The notes beneath the pieces are model-generated. The model saw nothing but the letters and a program-made list of their open reading frames with translations. It made no database searches and had not been told where the DNA came from. From assembly GCA_036675565.1 (NCBI GenBank), contig JAKFER010000175.1:1-56050 (forward strand): DNA of 56,050 nt, in the 5' to 3' direction. A program made the position numbers and the translations under genes. This stretch comes from JACCYQ01 sp036675565 (GTDB lineage: Bacteria > Bacteroidota > Bacteroidia > Chitinophagales > Chitinophagaceae). Positions 15,953 to 24,214 of the stretch are shown in pieces (the stretch's first letter is position 1; every line of letters begins with the position of its first letter).

Positions 15953-17251
15953 ATGTTCCAGTCTTCTGATTCAAACCTGTTAAAAAATACTTCTCATAAA
16001 GTGGTTATTCCATTTTATGCTTATGCTGCATTATCCCTGCTTGTTGCTACCATTTTATTATTATTTACGACCAACTCATTTACTCAACATTCCTTTCATC
16101 CACATACACTAGCCATAACCCACACCATGGCACTTGGTTGGGGAACCATGATGATCTTAGGTGCCAGCCACCAATTGGTGCCGGTATTGATAGAGGGCAA
16201 ATTATACAGTGAAGTGCTGGCCTGTTTATCTTTTGTATTTGCAGGTGCCGGCATACCATTACTGGTTTATTCATTTTTTACTTTTAATCTTGGCTGGCCC
16301 GCATGGATAGGTGGTGTTTTGGTAAATGTTGCTATACTTCTTTACATGATCAATCTAGCATTTAGCATATTGAAAAGCAAACAGGAAAATGTACATGCGA
16401 TTTTTATTTTCACAGCCGCTGCATGGTTATTTATTACAACCATGGTCGGTTTATTCCTGCTTTTCAATTTTACCCAGCTTATACTTCCAAAAGACTCTAT
16501 CCATTATCTTTCGCTCCATGCGCACCTGGGTATTGTAGGTTGGTTTTTGTTAATGGTGATTGGCGTCGGTTCACGGTTAATTCCTATGTTCCTGATTTCA
16601 AAATATAGTCATCCCCAAAAACTCTGGTTGATTTATTTTTTTATCAATGCCGGTTTAATAGTTTTTATTATTCAATTTATTTTCTTCCCAAACACATTTA
16701 ATTACCTGCTGCCGGTGGCTTCCATTGTTTTTTCTTTAATCTTATTTACTCAATATTGTTTCCGTGCTTACCAGCAACGAATTCGCAGGCAGGTAGATGA
16801 ACAAATGAAAATTTCTTTGGTTGCTGTTCTAATGCTGGCTTTGCCCATCATATTTCTTTTAATAATCCTGTTTGTTTTATTTACATCAGCACAGAATGAT
16901 GCATTGGTGTTGTCTTATGGATTTTCTATTTTTTTTGGATGGATTACAGCGATCATATTAGGAATGACATTTAAAACATTGCCTTTTATTGTATGGAACA
17001 AAATTTATCATAAAAAGGCAGGACTTGGAAAAACACCCAATCCAAAAGATCTTTTTAATAATACTGTTTTCAAAAATATGGGGGTCTTTTATTTGGTGGG
17101 ATTCTTTTTATTTGCCGCAGGTATCTTATGGCCTGAGGATTTATTAAAAAAAGTATCAGCTTTTTTATTGATCATTATGGCCATTTTATATAACTGGAAT
17201 GTTTTTAAAATATTGCTGCATAAACCTGTTTCCTATGAACGAGATCACTAA
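15953..17251 (+). CDS. Polytopic heme-copper-oxidase-like (CcoN/NnrS-like) membrane protein
   Basis: A 432-residue inner-membrane protein with about 12 hydrophobic helices. Conserved-looking His residues fall at helix ends: His57 (AITHTMALGWG), His73 (GASHQLVPV), and His189/His191 (SLHAHLGIVGWF), a pattern seen in subunit-I-like proteins of denitrification and NO-resistance loci such as NnrS and stand-alone CcoN homologues. There is no full binuclear-centre signature that I can verify, so catalytic NO reduction is not claimed. It overlaps the MIP18 gene by 17 bases and follows the DUF1858 gene by 1 base, so it belongs to a tight operon. Confidence 0.72.
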   Translation: MFQSSDSNLLKNTSHKVVIPFYAYAALSLLVATILLLFTTNSFTQHSFHPHTLAITHTMALGWGTMMILGASHQLVPVLIEGKLYSEVLACLSFVFAGAGIPLLVYSFFTFNLGWPAWIGGVLVNVAILLYMINLAFSILKSKQENVHAIFIFTAAAWLFITTMVGLFLLFNFTQLILPKDSIHYLSLHAHLGIVGWFLLMVIGVGSRLIPMFLISKYSHPQKLWLIYFFINAGLIVFIIQFIFFPNTFNYLLPVASIVFSLILFTQYCFRAYQQRIRRQVDEQMKISLVAVLMLALPIIFLLIILFVLFTSAQNDALVLSYGFSIFFGWITAIILGMTFKTLPFIVWNKIYHKKAGLGKTPNPKDLFNNTVFKNMGVFYLVGFFLFAAGILWPEDLLKKVSAFLLIIMAILYNWNVFKILLHKPVSYERDH

Positions 17252-17558
17252 TCATCCATTAAAATGTTCAATTGCCCTGTCGGCTTTGAAACAGGTGATC
17301 GATCCTGAAATCGGGTTGAATGTTGTGGACCTGGGTTTAATTTACCAGGTGGATTTTGATGAATTGAACGATGAAATTTTTTTAACCATGACATTGACCA
17401 CTCAATTTTGCCCGATGGGTGAAAGTATAAGGGATGGTGTTATGAATGCACTTCAAAATTCTTTTCCCAATTATACTATTCATATAAACATTGTATTCGA
17501 TCCGCCGTGGAGTCATGAAAAAATTTCTGAAGAAGGCAAAGAATTTTTAAACCAATAA
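17235..17558 (+). CDS. MIP18/DUF59-family metal-sulfur cluster assembly factor
   Basis: A 107-residue cytoplasmic protein of the MIP18 (DUF59, SufT/PaaD-like) family, involved in delivering iron-sulfur clusters to target enzymes. The hallmark is visible: VIDPEIGLNVVDLGLIYQV, then MTLTTQFCPMGESI with the conserved Cys, and VFDPPWSHEKISEEG. The start is ATG 17235, 17 bases inside the end of the upstream gene; the frame extends farther upstream without a better start. Its position between a respiratory-type protein and an Fe-S sensing regulator suggests maturation or repair of clusters in this block. Confidence 0.88.
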   Translation: MNEITNHPLKCSIALSALKQVIDPEIGLNVVDLGLIYQVDFDELNDEIFLTMTLTTQFCPMGESIRDGVMNALQNSFPNYTIHINIVFDPPWSHEKISEEGKEFLNQ

Positions 17559-17561
17559 AAT

Positions 17562-17993
17562 ATGCTGAGTTATACCTGCAAAACTGCCGTAAAAGCCGTC
17601 ATCTTCCTGGCTACTAAACACAGTTCAGGAGAAAAGGCTGCTATCCGTGAAATAGCAGTAAACCTGGAGGCCAGTGAGCATACCGTGGGTAAAATGTTGC
17701 AAACGCTTGTTAAGCAAGGTGTGATAAATAGTTTGAAGGGACCAACGGGTGGGTTTTTCATGTCAGAAGAACAACTGGAGCAACCCATTATTAATATAGT
17801 GCAGGCAATTGATGGCAACCAGATTTTTAAAGATTGTGGTTTGGGCTTACACAAATGCTCTTCACTTCATCCTTGTCCCATTCATCATGAATACAAAGAA
17901 GCACGGGACATTATTGAAAATCTTTTTCGTACCAAAAAGATCAGTGATCTATGCGAGCCTGTAAATAATGGCCTGGCATACTTGTTTGGTTAA
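17562..17993 (+). CDS. Rrf2-family transcriptional regulator with three cluster-type Cys (NsrR/IscR-like)
   Basis: A 143-residue winged-helix repressor. The N-terminal helix-turn-helix has AIREIAVNLEASEHTVGKML, followed by the wing LKGPTGGFFMS. Three Cys at 92, 99 and 105 (DCGLGLHKC, then HPCPIHHE) have the placement used for an iron-sulfur cluster in NsrR/IscR. NsrR senses nitric oxide, which fits this neighbourhood. It begins 3 bases after the MIP18 stop and so lies in the same operon, which suggests autoregulation. NsrR versus another Rrf2 type cannot be settled from sequence; the spacing (C-x6-C-x5-C) is close to, but not identical with, the IscR spacing. Confidence 0.9.
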   Translation: MLSYTCKTAVKAVIFLATKHSSGEKAAIREIAVNLEASEHTVGKMLQTLVKQGVINSLKGPTGGFFMSEEQLEQPIINIVQAIDGNQIFKDCGLGLHKCSSLHPCPIHHEYKEARDIIENLFRTKKISDLCEPVNNGLAYLFG

Positions 17994-18075
17994 GATATTT
18001 TTACCTTTAGCAAAGGAATTCTATGAAATACCTTCTATACAAGTTTTGCGTTAAATCATTTTATAAATTATTTAT

Positions 18076-18555
18076 ATGGAAAAGAAACCAATTAAGCGGA
18101 ATGAAAATATTGTAAAACTCTCCAGGGAGCACCATACAACTTTATTGTTTTGCTGGAAGATCAGGAATGGATTGAAGAATGAAGCAGAGCCGCGCAGGAT
18201 TATAAAATATGTTCAATATTTTAGAGAACAGCATATGCTGCCTCATTTTCAACAGGAAGAAGAAATTTTATTTGCACCGGTAAAGGATCAAATGGTTCAA
18301 AAAGCGCTGGATGATCATAAAAATATTCTTCAGCAGGTGGAATTGCTTGAAAAAGATGGAACGGATATTGAAAGCAAATTAATACACCTGGCAGATACAG
18401 TGGATAACCATGTACGTTATGAAGAGCGTGAATTGTTTCCACATCTTGAAGAGATACTTAGTATGGATCAACTGGTTGCGATTGGCCGCCAAATGATGGA
18501 TGATGGGGATCACCCCGATGACTTTGCAGACGAATTCTGGGTAAAGAAACCATAA
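18076..18555 (+). CDS. Hemerythrin HHE-domain protein
   Basis: A 159-residue cytoplasmic protein with a single four-helix hemerythrin domain that likely binds a di-iron site. Ligand motifs are REHHTTLLFCW, HMLPHFQQEEEILF, LDDHKNIL and DNHVRYEERELFPHLEE. Related proteins in NO-resistance loci take part in O2, NO or iron handling. The gene follows the Rrf2 regulator by 82 bases in the same direction and is followed by the cupin. A small gap before it leaves room for its own promoter. Confidence 0.88.
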   Translation: MEKKPIKRNENIVKLSREHHTTLLFCWKIRNGLKNEAEPRRIIKYVQYFREQHMLPHFQQEEEILFAPVKDQMVQKALDDHKNILQQVELLEKDGTDIESKLIHLADTVDNHVRYEERELFPHLEEILSMDQLVAIGRQMMDDGDHPDDFADEFWVKKP

Positions 18556-18589
18556 TCACTACATTATTTTTTTTCTTTAATAGCTAATT

Positions 18590-18883
18590 ATGAATATCTC
18601 TGAAAACCTGGTTCTCCAGGACAATGCCCCTGTTGCACTACAAATAAAAAATTCATTAAAACAGCAAATCACTGCAATTGGGTTAAAGCAAGGACAGATT
18701 TTAAAGAAACACATTACAACTTCGCCTGCCATACTGATCCTGCTAAAAGGAAAGTTAGCTTTTAATATGAATGATCATATAACAGAAATCCAGGTGATGG
18801 ATACCTTTGATATTCCTGCTGATATACCTCATGAAGTAAAAGGGCTGGAGGAAAGTATTTTTTTACTAATAAAGGAAAAATAA
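18590..18883 (+). CDS. Small cupin-domain protein
   Basis: A 97-residue single cupin barrel. Visible motifs are LKQGQILKKHITTSPAILILLKGKLAFNM and VMDTFDIPADIPHEVKGLEES. The metal-binding His set is reduced (His41, His83), so metal binding and enzymatic activity are uncertain. It is the last gene of the Rrf2-hemerythrin run (34 bases after hemerythrin) and is likely co-transcribed. It could be a sensor or chaperone-like protein; the function is not known. Confidence 0.78.
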   Translation: MNISENLVLQDNAPVALQIKNSLKQQITAIGLKQGQILKKHITTSPAILILLKGKLAFNMNDHITEIQVMDTFDIPADIPHEVKGLEESIFLLIKEK

Positions 18884-18945
18884 TTCTCACAGGAAAATCT
18901 TTTATTAGAGATATCAACCGTATTACCAGGATGAATTTAATAATT

Positions 18946-19009
18946 ATAATATTTTAAAATATTATACCTAAATTTCGTTGAGTAAGTAGTAAATCATTGC
19001 CAGCTGGCA
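18946..19009 (+). promoter_or_regulatory. Two perfect palindromes in the cytochrome c promoter region
   Basis: A perfect 20-bp A+T palindrome at 18946-18965 abuts TAAATTTC (18969-18976), which is one base off the TAnnTTTG -7 box. A second perfect 12-bp palindrome, TGCCAGCTGGCA, lies at 18998-19009. Both precede the cytochrome c gene at 19055. The first has the size and symmetry of a dimeric repressor site and could be the operator of the Rrf2 regulator, but no defined consensus matches. Confidence 0.4.
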
Positions 19010-19054
19010 TGTTTTTTACATTAATTTTTTAATTATTCACTTCAATTGTAAAGT

Positions 19055-19528
19055 ATGAAAAAAAAGCACCTATTTCTTGTTGCTGCCTTTAGCTTTTCCT
19101 TGTTAGTAGCATGTAATTCTGATTCAAACCAGGAAGCTACAGATGATACAGAAGAAACAACGGAAACCACCACCACTACAAGTACAGATCCAAAAGGCAT
19201 AGGACCTCATGAGAATATTGAATTAACACATCCATTGGATGAAACCATGGTAGCAACAGGGAAACAAGTTTATGAATTGAAATGTTCTTCCTGCCATAAA
19301 TTAAATGATGAAAGGGTAGTAGGACCAGGATGGGCAAAAGTTACAGATCGCAGAACTCCCGAATGGATCATGAATTTTATAACGAATGTGGATGAAATGC
19401 TGGATAAGGATACAGCATCTCAACGAATGTTGGAAGAATGTTTGGTAAGAATGCCAAACCAGAGTCTCACGGAAACTGATGCAAGAGGTGTTTTAGAATT
19501 TATGAGAAAGAATGACGGAAAGAACTAA
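19055..19528 (+). CDS. Lipoprotein c-type cytochrome
   Basis: A periplasm-facing electron carrier of 157 residues. It has a lipobox signal peptide (SLLVAC; lipid Cys20), an acidic Thr-rich tether (~28-50) and a single class-I cytochrome c domain. The heme site is CSSCH at 77-81, and the likely axial Met is Met133 (VRMPNQSLTETDARGVLEF). The gap to the next gene (reverse strand) is 9 bases, so transcription ends in a convergent pair. It probably delivers electrons to a terminal reductase or oxidase; partner genes in this block are the two polytopic heme-copper-like proteins. Confidence 0.92.
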   Translation: MKKKHLFLVAAFSFSLLVACNSDSNQEATDDTEETTETTTTTSTDPKGIGPHENIELTHPLDETMVATGKQVYELKCSSCHKLNDERVVGPGWAKVTDRRTPEWIMNFITNVDEMLDKDTASQRMLEECLVRMPNQSLTETDARGVLEFMRKNDGKN

Positions 19529-19537
19529 ATTATATTT

Positions 19538-20776
19538 TCAGATACTCATTTGCGTTAGCTCTTGTTTCGGTTTATAGGCGGCAACAACAAGCATTAAAGC
19601 GCCAATAAATAGAATAATAGCGGCTAACCATAATAAAATTGGGAAAATCGTACTGGTGATTTTTAATAAAATGCCCAGACCCTGGAACATTAAAATTGAA
19701 ACATTAGCCACGATACCAATCCCAAAAACGCTAATTGAAAATCTGGTAAACAGGCTGTTTAAATCTAACAGGTGATTTTGCAAAAGGTGATAAAGAACAT
19801 AAAATGTCACCAGTCCTAAAAAGACCATATGCAGAAACCCGATGATGAGCGGCCTGTTTGCATATACGGCTGTATCCAAACCTGGAATGATCGTGCCCAT
19901 CTGGAAAAACATCTTCAATATAAAAGCGGTACAGGCAAATCCAATAATTGAAATGGGCAAAATGGATTGACCTTTTATCATTTGGTTGAAAAACGGCAAT
20001 AATCTAAAAAACCAATACAAGGTTATCAAGATCAATATGCAACCAATCAATGCCAATACCAGGAAAACTTCATTGTTGGGGTGCCAAAGAACAGAAAGAA
20101 AAAAAGAAGGAAAAATAGAAGCACAAAGAAACACCGCAAACCAGTGCAGGTTGCGTTGAATTTTTTCTGTTGCTGAACCGGCAATGCTGTTTATGAAAAG
20201 AGCCATGACTACAAGCGTAAAAAATCCATTGTATTGAAAGTGGAGAAAAAAGTAGACTGCATCACGATATAAATAATTGTTGGTTGATCCGGTAGCTAAT
20301 ATCCAGGCCAGCGTCAATGGACCTAATGATGAAAACACCATGACTAAGATTGCAAATATGCCAAGCAATTTTATGGTTTTATTCATTTTCGCTTTAAGCA
20401 AGTCGAAAAAGAATATCCAGGAAAAATAGAAAGTAAATAATATAAAGCTGGATGAAAAAATAATAGAAATAACCCGGTAACCCATGAAAGGGAAAGTAAA
20501 CGCCATACCAATGGAGGTTAAGAAAATGCCCCATAATGCAACCTGGTAAGATCTTTTTTCCTTGTATGGAGAGGGAAGTACATCGTAAATTAAAAGTGTA
20601 ATCAGGATTAATGCAACCCAACCGCCAAATGCAAAGTGAGAATGTGCACTTAAAACATACCTGAAATTAAGCTGGGGAATGGAAAATAATATTTTGCTGC
20701 GGAGTAAAAGACCTAAAAGGGCAACGATGGCCAGGTTAACTAAACAAAGTTTTACCCAGAAAGATTTTTTTCCCAT
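19538..20776 (-). CDS. Second polytopic heme-copper-oxidase-like membrane protein
   Basis: A 412-residue inner-membrane protein with ~12 predicted helices. His residues at helix ends include His45/His47 (SAHSHFAFGGW), His179 (FLHFQYNGFF) and His316 (IGFLHMVFLGLV), the same style as the forward-strand membrane protein at 15953. It may bind heme and belong to the subunit-I-like family seen in Bacteroidota NO and denitrification loci, but I cannot confirm a binuclear centre. It is monocistronic and convergent with the cytochrome c gene. The reverse-strand box TACATTTG at 20829-20836, 53 bases upstream of the ATG, is a good -7 promoter candidate. Confidence 0.68.
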   Translation of the reverse strand: MGKKSFWVKLCLVNLAIVALLGLLLRSKILFSIPQLNFRYVLSAHSHFAFGGWVALILITLLIYDVLPSPYKEKRSYQVALWGIFLTSIGMAFTFPFMGYRVISIIFSSSFILFTFYFSWIFFFDLLKAKMNKTIKLLGIFAILVMVFSSLGPLTLAWILATGSTNNYLYRDAVYFFLHFQYNGFFTLVVMALFINSIAGSATEKIQRNLHWFAVFLCASIFPSFFLSVLWHPNNEVFLVLALIGCILILITLYWFFRLLPFFNQMIKGQSILPISIIGFACTAFILKMFFQMGTIIPGLDTAVYANRPLIIGFLHMVFLGLVTFYVLYHLLQNHLLDLNSLFTRFSISVFGIGIVANVSILMFQGLGILLKITSTIFPILLWLAAIILFIGALMLVVAAYKPKQELTQMSI

Positions 20777-20828
20777 GTTCTGACATTAGCATTTAGAAAA
20801 TATACTGATTAAAGTTGGCGTAATATTA

Positions 20829-20836
20829 CAAATGTA
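20829..20836 (-). promoter_or_regulatory. -7 promoter element of the 19538-20776 membrane protein
   Basis: The reverse strand reads TACATTTG (TAnnTTTG), 53 bases upstream of the start codon. No -33 TTG was found. Confidence 0.4.
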
Positions 20837-20883
20837 AAAAAGCTGGAATGAAATCTTTAAAAAATTGAATTCACTTACTGTTT

Positions 20884-20924
20884 AAAAAAAATCCACTCAA
20901 ATCTTAAAACGACAAGAGTGGATT
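20884..20924 (-). terminator. Terminator of the GreA-like / GltB-like operon
   Basis: On the reverse strand AATCCACTC and GAGTGGATT form a perfect 9-bp stem (20890-20898 with 20916-20924) around a 17-base loop and are followed by at least six T residues. Confidence 0.82.
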
Positions 20925-20949
20925 ATGGGATGTAGCAGTGAATAAATAA

Positions 20950-21345
20950 TTATGCATTGTACACTTCAAGGATCGTAAATTTCTTTTTTCCTGAAGGTAC
21001 TTCCCAGCTAACCTCGTGTCCTTGCTGAAACCCAATCAATGCTGCTCCAACAGGTGCCATCACGGATACTTTTCTTTTTTTAATGTCCGCCTTATCAGGT
21101 GTAACCAGGATCAGTTCCATAACCTTACCCGAGTTTTCATCTTTTATTTTAACCAATGAATTTAATCCGATCACATTTCCAGGAAATTCATCCGCACTTA
21201 CCAGTTTTGCTTTTTTTATTTCTTCTTCCAATGCTTCTGCATTTTGCCTGTTGAATGATGCTGACCTGGCCAGGCCTGTCAGGTAAGACATGAGTATATC
21301 ATAATCTTCTTTTTTAAGTATGAGTTTGTTTTTAGTGGTTGCCAT
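20950..21345 (-). CDS. GreA/GreB-family factor, Rnk-like
   Basis: A 131-residue cytoplasmic RNA-polymerase-binding protein. The N-terminal part (~8-60) is a short coiled-coil (DYDILMSYLTGLARS ... NAEALEEEIKKA), shorter than in GreA. The C-terminal FKBP-like domain has GLNSLVKIKDENSG and VSVMAPVGAALIGFQQGHEVSWEVPSGKKKFTILEV. The shortened stalk suggests a regulator like Rnk rather than a transcript-cleavage factor. It follows the GltB-like gene by 5 bases and shares its terminator, so the two form an operon. The functional link between them is unclear. Confidence 0.88.
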   Translation of the reverse strand: MATTKNKLILKKEDYDILMSYLTGLARSASFNRQNAEALEEEIKKAKLVSADEFPGNVIGLNSLVKIKDENSGKVMELILVTPDKADIKKRKVSVMAPVGAALIGFQQGHEVSWEVPSGKKKFTILEVYNA

Positions 21346-21350
21346 GATTA

Positions 21351-22910
21351 TTAATTTAATTGTTTTTGAAAATTGCCATGTAAACTTTCGCTTACCGGGT
21401 CAAAATATATTTGCGTAAAATTTTTTGTTTTCTGCTCATTTATGCGCCTGAAAAATTTATCAGCGTTGACCGATTCTATATTCTTAAACCCGCATGCTTC
21501 CATGATTTCTTTGGTTGCAATTATCGTGTTTCGATGAAAATTTGCCACCCTTACTCTTTTGTCTGCCGGGTCAATTCCCTTGTATAACCTGGGATCCTGG
21601 GTGGCCACGCCAACCGGACATTTTCCGCTGTCGCATTGTAAAGCCTGTATGCATCCAAGGGCAAGCATCATGCCCCTGGCACTATAACATGCGGCAGCGC
21701 CAAGCGAGATTGCTTTTAGTATGTCGAATCCCGTTATGATCTTTCCAGCTGCAAGTATTTTTATATCATTTGATAAATTGTATGTATTCAATGTTGATTT
21801 AACAAATGCCAGCGCTTCAAAAAGCGGCATGCCCAAATTATCCGTAAATTCTAATGGAGCCGCACCTGTGCCGCCTTCTGCACCATCAACCGATATAAAG
21901 TCAGGTACAATTCCTGTGATCTTAATGGCTTCACAGATATCAATGAACTCTTTCTTATCTCCAATACAAAGTTTAAAACCAACCGGTTTGCTTCCCGATA
22001 GTTCACGCATCTTTTGTATAAACCGGAGCAGTCCAAAAGCATCATTAAATTCTTTATGCTGTGCAGGAGAATGAACCGTGATTCCTGGTTTTACATGCCG
22101 TATAGCTGCAATCTCCTCCGTATTTTTTTTACCCGGTAATATTCCACCATGGCCAGGTTTTGCTCCTTGTGAAATTTTTAATTCAATCATTTTAACCTGC
22201 TTCCGGTTAGCATTTTTTTTAAATACTGTTGGATTAAATCTTCCATCATTATCTCTGCAGCCAAAATACCCAGTTCCAATCTGCCAAATCAAATCACCAC
22301 CTTTTAAATGGTAATCACTGATGCCACCTTCACCTGTATTATGAGCAAATCCACCTAACAGGGCACCTTCGTTTAGCGAAGTAATGGCAGTTTTGCTCAG
22401 CGCACCATAACTCATTGCAGCAATATTGAAAATACTGGCATGGTAAGGCTGCTTGCATTGATCATTTCCTATCCATACCCGCAAAGATTTTTCATCTATG
22501 TTGGCTGGATAAATAGAATGAGCAACCCATTCATATCCCGGTGCTGTTGGATCATCCTGCATCCCAAATGCAACTGTTTGCTTTTCATTTTTCGCACGTT
22601 GGTAAACAATAGATCGCTGCCTTCTGTTAAAGGGTTTTCCATCTGTATCAGATTCAAAAAAATACTGGCGCAGTTCAGGGCGTATGGATTCAAAAAAATA
22701 TCTTAAATGTCCAACAATAGGGTAGTTGCGCATCACGGCATGTTTTTTTTGCAAGCGATCATACAGGGCAACAATTAATAGTGGAATTGAAAAAAGTAAC
22801 GGCCAATAACCTGTTTGATTAATAAAAGAAGATCGGATGACAATAATATTCAGCAGGATTATAAAAAAAATAATCATGCTTCCAACCGAAATCATTTGAC
22901 TTCGAATCAT
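21351..22910 (-). CDS. FMN-binding glutamate synthase-like protein (GltB central/FMN domain family)
   Basis: A 519-residue member of the stand-alone glutamate synthase family. Motifs of the FMN barrel are IFNIAAMSYGALSKTAITSL, IWQIGTGYFGCRDNDGRFN, LKISQGAKPGHGGILPGKK, ISVDGAEGGTGAAPLEFTDN and GCIQALQCDSGKCPVGVATQ with clustered Cys that may bind an Fe-S cluster. The first ~45 residues contain two hydrophobic segments, so it is probably membrane-anchored. There is no glutaminase domain, so direct glutamine-dependent synthase activity is doubtful and the physiological reaction is unknown. It is co-transcribed with the GreA-like gene. Confidence 0.88.
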   Translation of the reverse strand: MIRSQMISVGSMIIFFIILLNIIVIRSSFINQTGYWPLLFSIPLLIVALYDRLQKKHAVMRNYPIVGHLRYFFESIRPELRQYFFESDTDGKPFNRRQRSIVYQRAKNEKQTVAFGMQDDPTAPGYEWVAHSIYPANIDEKSLRVWIGNDQCKQPYHASIFNIAAMSYGALSKTAITSLNEGALLGGFAHNTGEGGISDYHLKGGDLIWQIGTGYFGCRDNDGRFNPTVFKKNANRKQVKMIELKISQGAKPGHGGILPGKKNTEEIAAIRHVKPGITVHSPAQHKEFNDAFGLLRFIQKMRELSGSKPVGFKLCIGDKKEFIDICEAIKITGIVPDFISVDGAEGGTGAAPLEFTDNLGMPLFEALAFVKSTLNTYNLSNDIKILAAGKIITGFDILKAISLGAAACYSARGMMLALGCIQALQCDSGKCPVGVATQDPRLYKGIDPADKRVRVANFHRNTIIATKEIMEACGFKNIESVNADKFFRRINEQKTKNFTQIYFDPVSESLHGNFQKQLN

Positions 22911-23307
22911 GGCATTAAAATTTAAATAAAAGGAATAATAAATACCGTGTGGAGTACCCCGGGGGCTAAATATTAATTATTAGAAACCGGGGTTTAAGTA
23001 TTAAAGTCTTTATTCTTAAAGAAGAAATAAGGCTTCTTCGTCAAAATAACAGGCGTTAAAATGGAATGGATAGGTTGAATCACCAAAACCGCATATGCAG
23101 AGACCATGCGGTTAAATATGTTTAATATATATTGTTTGCGATTCACGAAAGCAAAGATACACTTTAAAACCGATGCCCAAAATGAACTATGTTAAAATGA
23201 ACCACCATCTATTTAAACCAGTTTGTAACTTCAGATTTTAAATATCATAGATTTTATTTTTTTTCATCCAGGATTTGAGGATTACAATATTTTAAAACAT
23301 TTAAACA
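22911..23307. other. Divergent intergenic region (promoters, one hairpin)
   Basis: This 397-base region separates divergent genes. It holds a good reverse-strand promoter (separate entry) and a hairpin with 8-bp arms AACCGCAT/ATGCGGTT at 23087-23094 and 23106-23113 around an 11-base loop. The hairpin lies in the ~240-base leader of the GltB-like transcript and could be regulatory. No gene is supported here. Confidence 0.5.
23152..23181 (-). promoter_or_regulatory. Bacteroidota-type promoter of the GltB-like operon
   Basis: On the reverse strand TTTG (23181-23178) is followed after 18 bases by TATCTTTG (23159-23152), matching the -33/-7 consensus. This gives a leader of about 235 bases before the gene at 22910. 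Confidence 0.55.
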
Positions 23308-24192
23308 ATGAGTGATAACGATTTTTTTTCAGATGAGGGAGCATCTAACCGTACAAGTGCCGGAGCTATAGACAGTCATGTTCATTTCTGGCATTATGAT
23401 AAAAAAAGGTATAGCTGGATCACAAATGAAATGAAGGACCTGCACCAGGATTATTTACCCAAACAACTTGATCTTACATTAAAACGTAACAGTATCAAAG
23501 GCGTTGTTGCCGTGCAGGCTGATCAGACAGAATTAGAAACTTTATTCCTTGTGGAATTATCCAAAACACATTCCATTATTAAAGGTGTTGTTGGTTGGAT
23601 TGATATCGCCGACAAAAATATTCATAGCCGATTGCAGTATTTTTCTCAATTTCCGATTATAAAAGGTTGGAGACATTTTATTCAATCAGAAGAAGATGGG
23701 TTTTTAACAAATTCGAATTTTCATAATGGTATCGGTGCATTAGAATCATATGGATACACTTTCGACCTGCTCATTCAATCTTCTCAAATAACATCAGCTA
23801 TCGAGCTTGTTCAGAAATTTCCCGGGCAAAAATTTGTGGTAAATCATCTTGCCAAACCCAATGTAAAAAGAAAACAATTGGATGATTGGAAGATTTTAAT
23901 GAAAGAACTGGCCCGGTCACCAAATGTTTTTTGTAAGCTATCGGGTTTGTTTACAGAAGCACATTGGAAAAAATGGAGTGCCGGTGATTTCTATCCTTAC
24001 CTGGATGTTGTATTTGAAAGCTTTGGTACCAATCGTTTAATGTATGGAAGTGATTGGCCTGTGCTTTTACTGAGTGGAATGTATGTTCAATGGAAAAGTT
24101 TATTGGAAAAATACATGGAGCATTATTCAAAAGAAGAAATCCATAAAGTTTTTGGTGAAAATGCCAGCCATTTTTATGGTCTTGAAAATTAA
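23308..24192 (+). CDS. Amidohydrolase-family lactonase-like protein
   Basis: A 294-residue metal-dependent hydrolase with a TIM-barrel of the amidohydrolase-2 family, close in pattern to L-fuconolactonase and 2-pyrone-4,6-dicarboxylate lactonase. Motifs are AIDSHVHFWHYDKKRYSW near the N-terminus, VVAVQADQTELET, FVVNHLAKPN, VFCKLSGLFTEAHW, and the C-terminal RLMYGSDWPVLLLS with the metal-binding Asp. The protein is cytoplasmic and looks complete. No sugar-catabolic genes are adjacent, so the lactone substrate remains unknown. Confidence 0.85.
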   Translation: MSDNDFFSDEGASNRTSAGAIDSHVHFWHYDKKRYSWITNEMKDLHQDYLPKQLDLTLKRNSIKGVVAVQADQTELETLFLVELSKTHSIIKGVVGWIDIADKNIHSRLQYFSQFPIIKGWRHFIQSEEDGFLTNSNFHNGIGALESYGYTFDLLIQSSQITSAIELVQKFPGQKFVVNHLAKPNVKRKQLDDWKILMKELARSPNVFCKLSGLFTEAHWKKWSAGDFYPYLDVVFESFGTNRLMYGSDWPVLLLSGMYVQWKSLLEKYMEHYSKEEIHKVFGENASHFYGLEN

Positions 24193-24214
24193 TCCGAAAT
24201 TTTTGAATCACCAT

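Noticed and set aside
18998..19009. Terminator after the cupin gene
   Set aside because: The palindrome has no loop and no directly adjacent T tract, so it is better viewed as a protein-binding site.
21721..22074. Forward frame of 117 codons inside the GltB-like gene
   Set aside because: It is antisense to conserved FMN-barrel motifs and has no signal or domain of its own.
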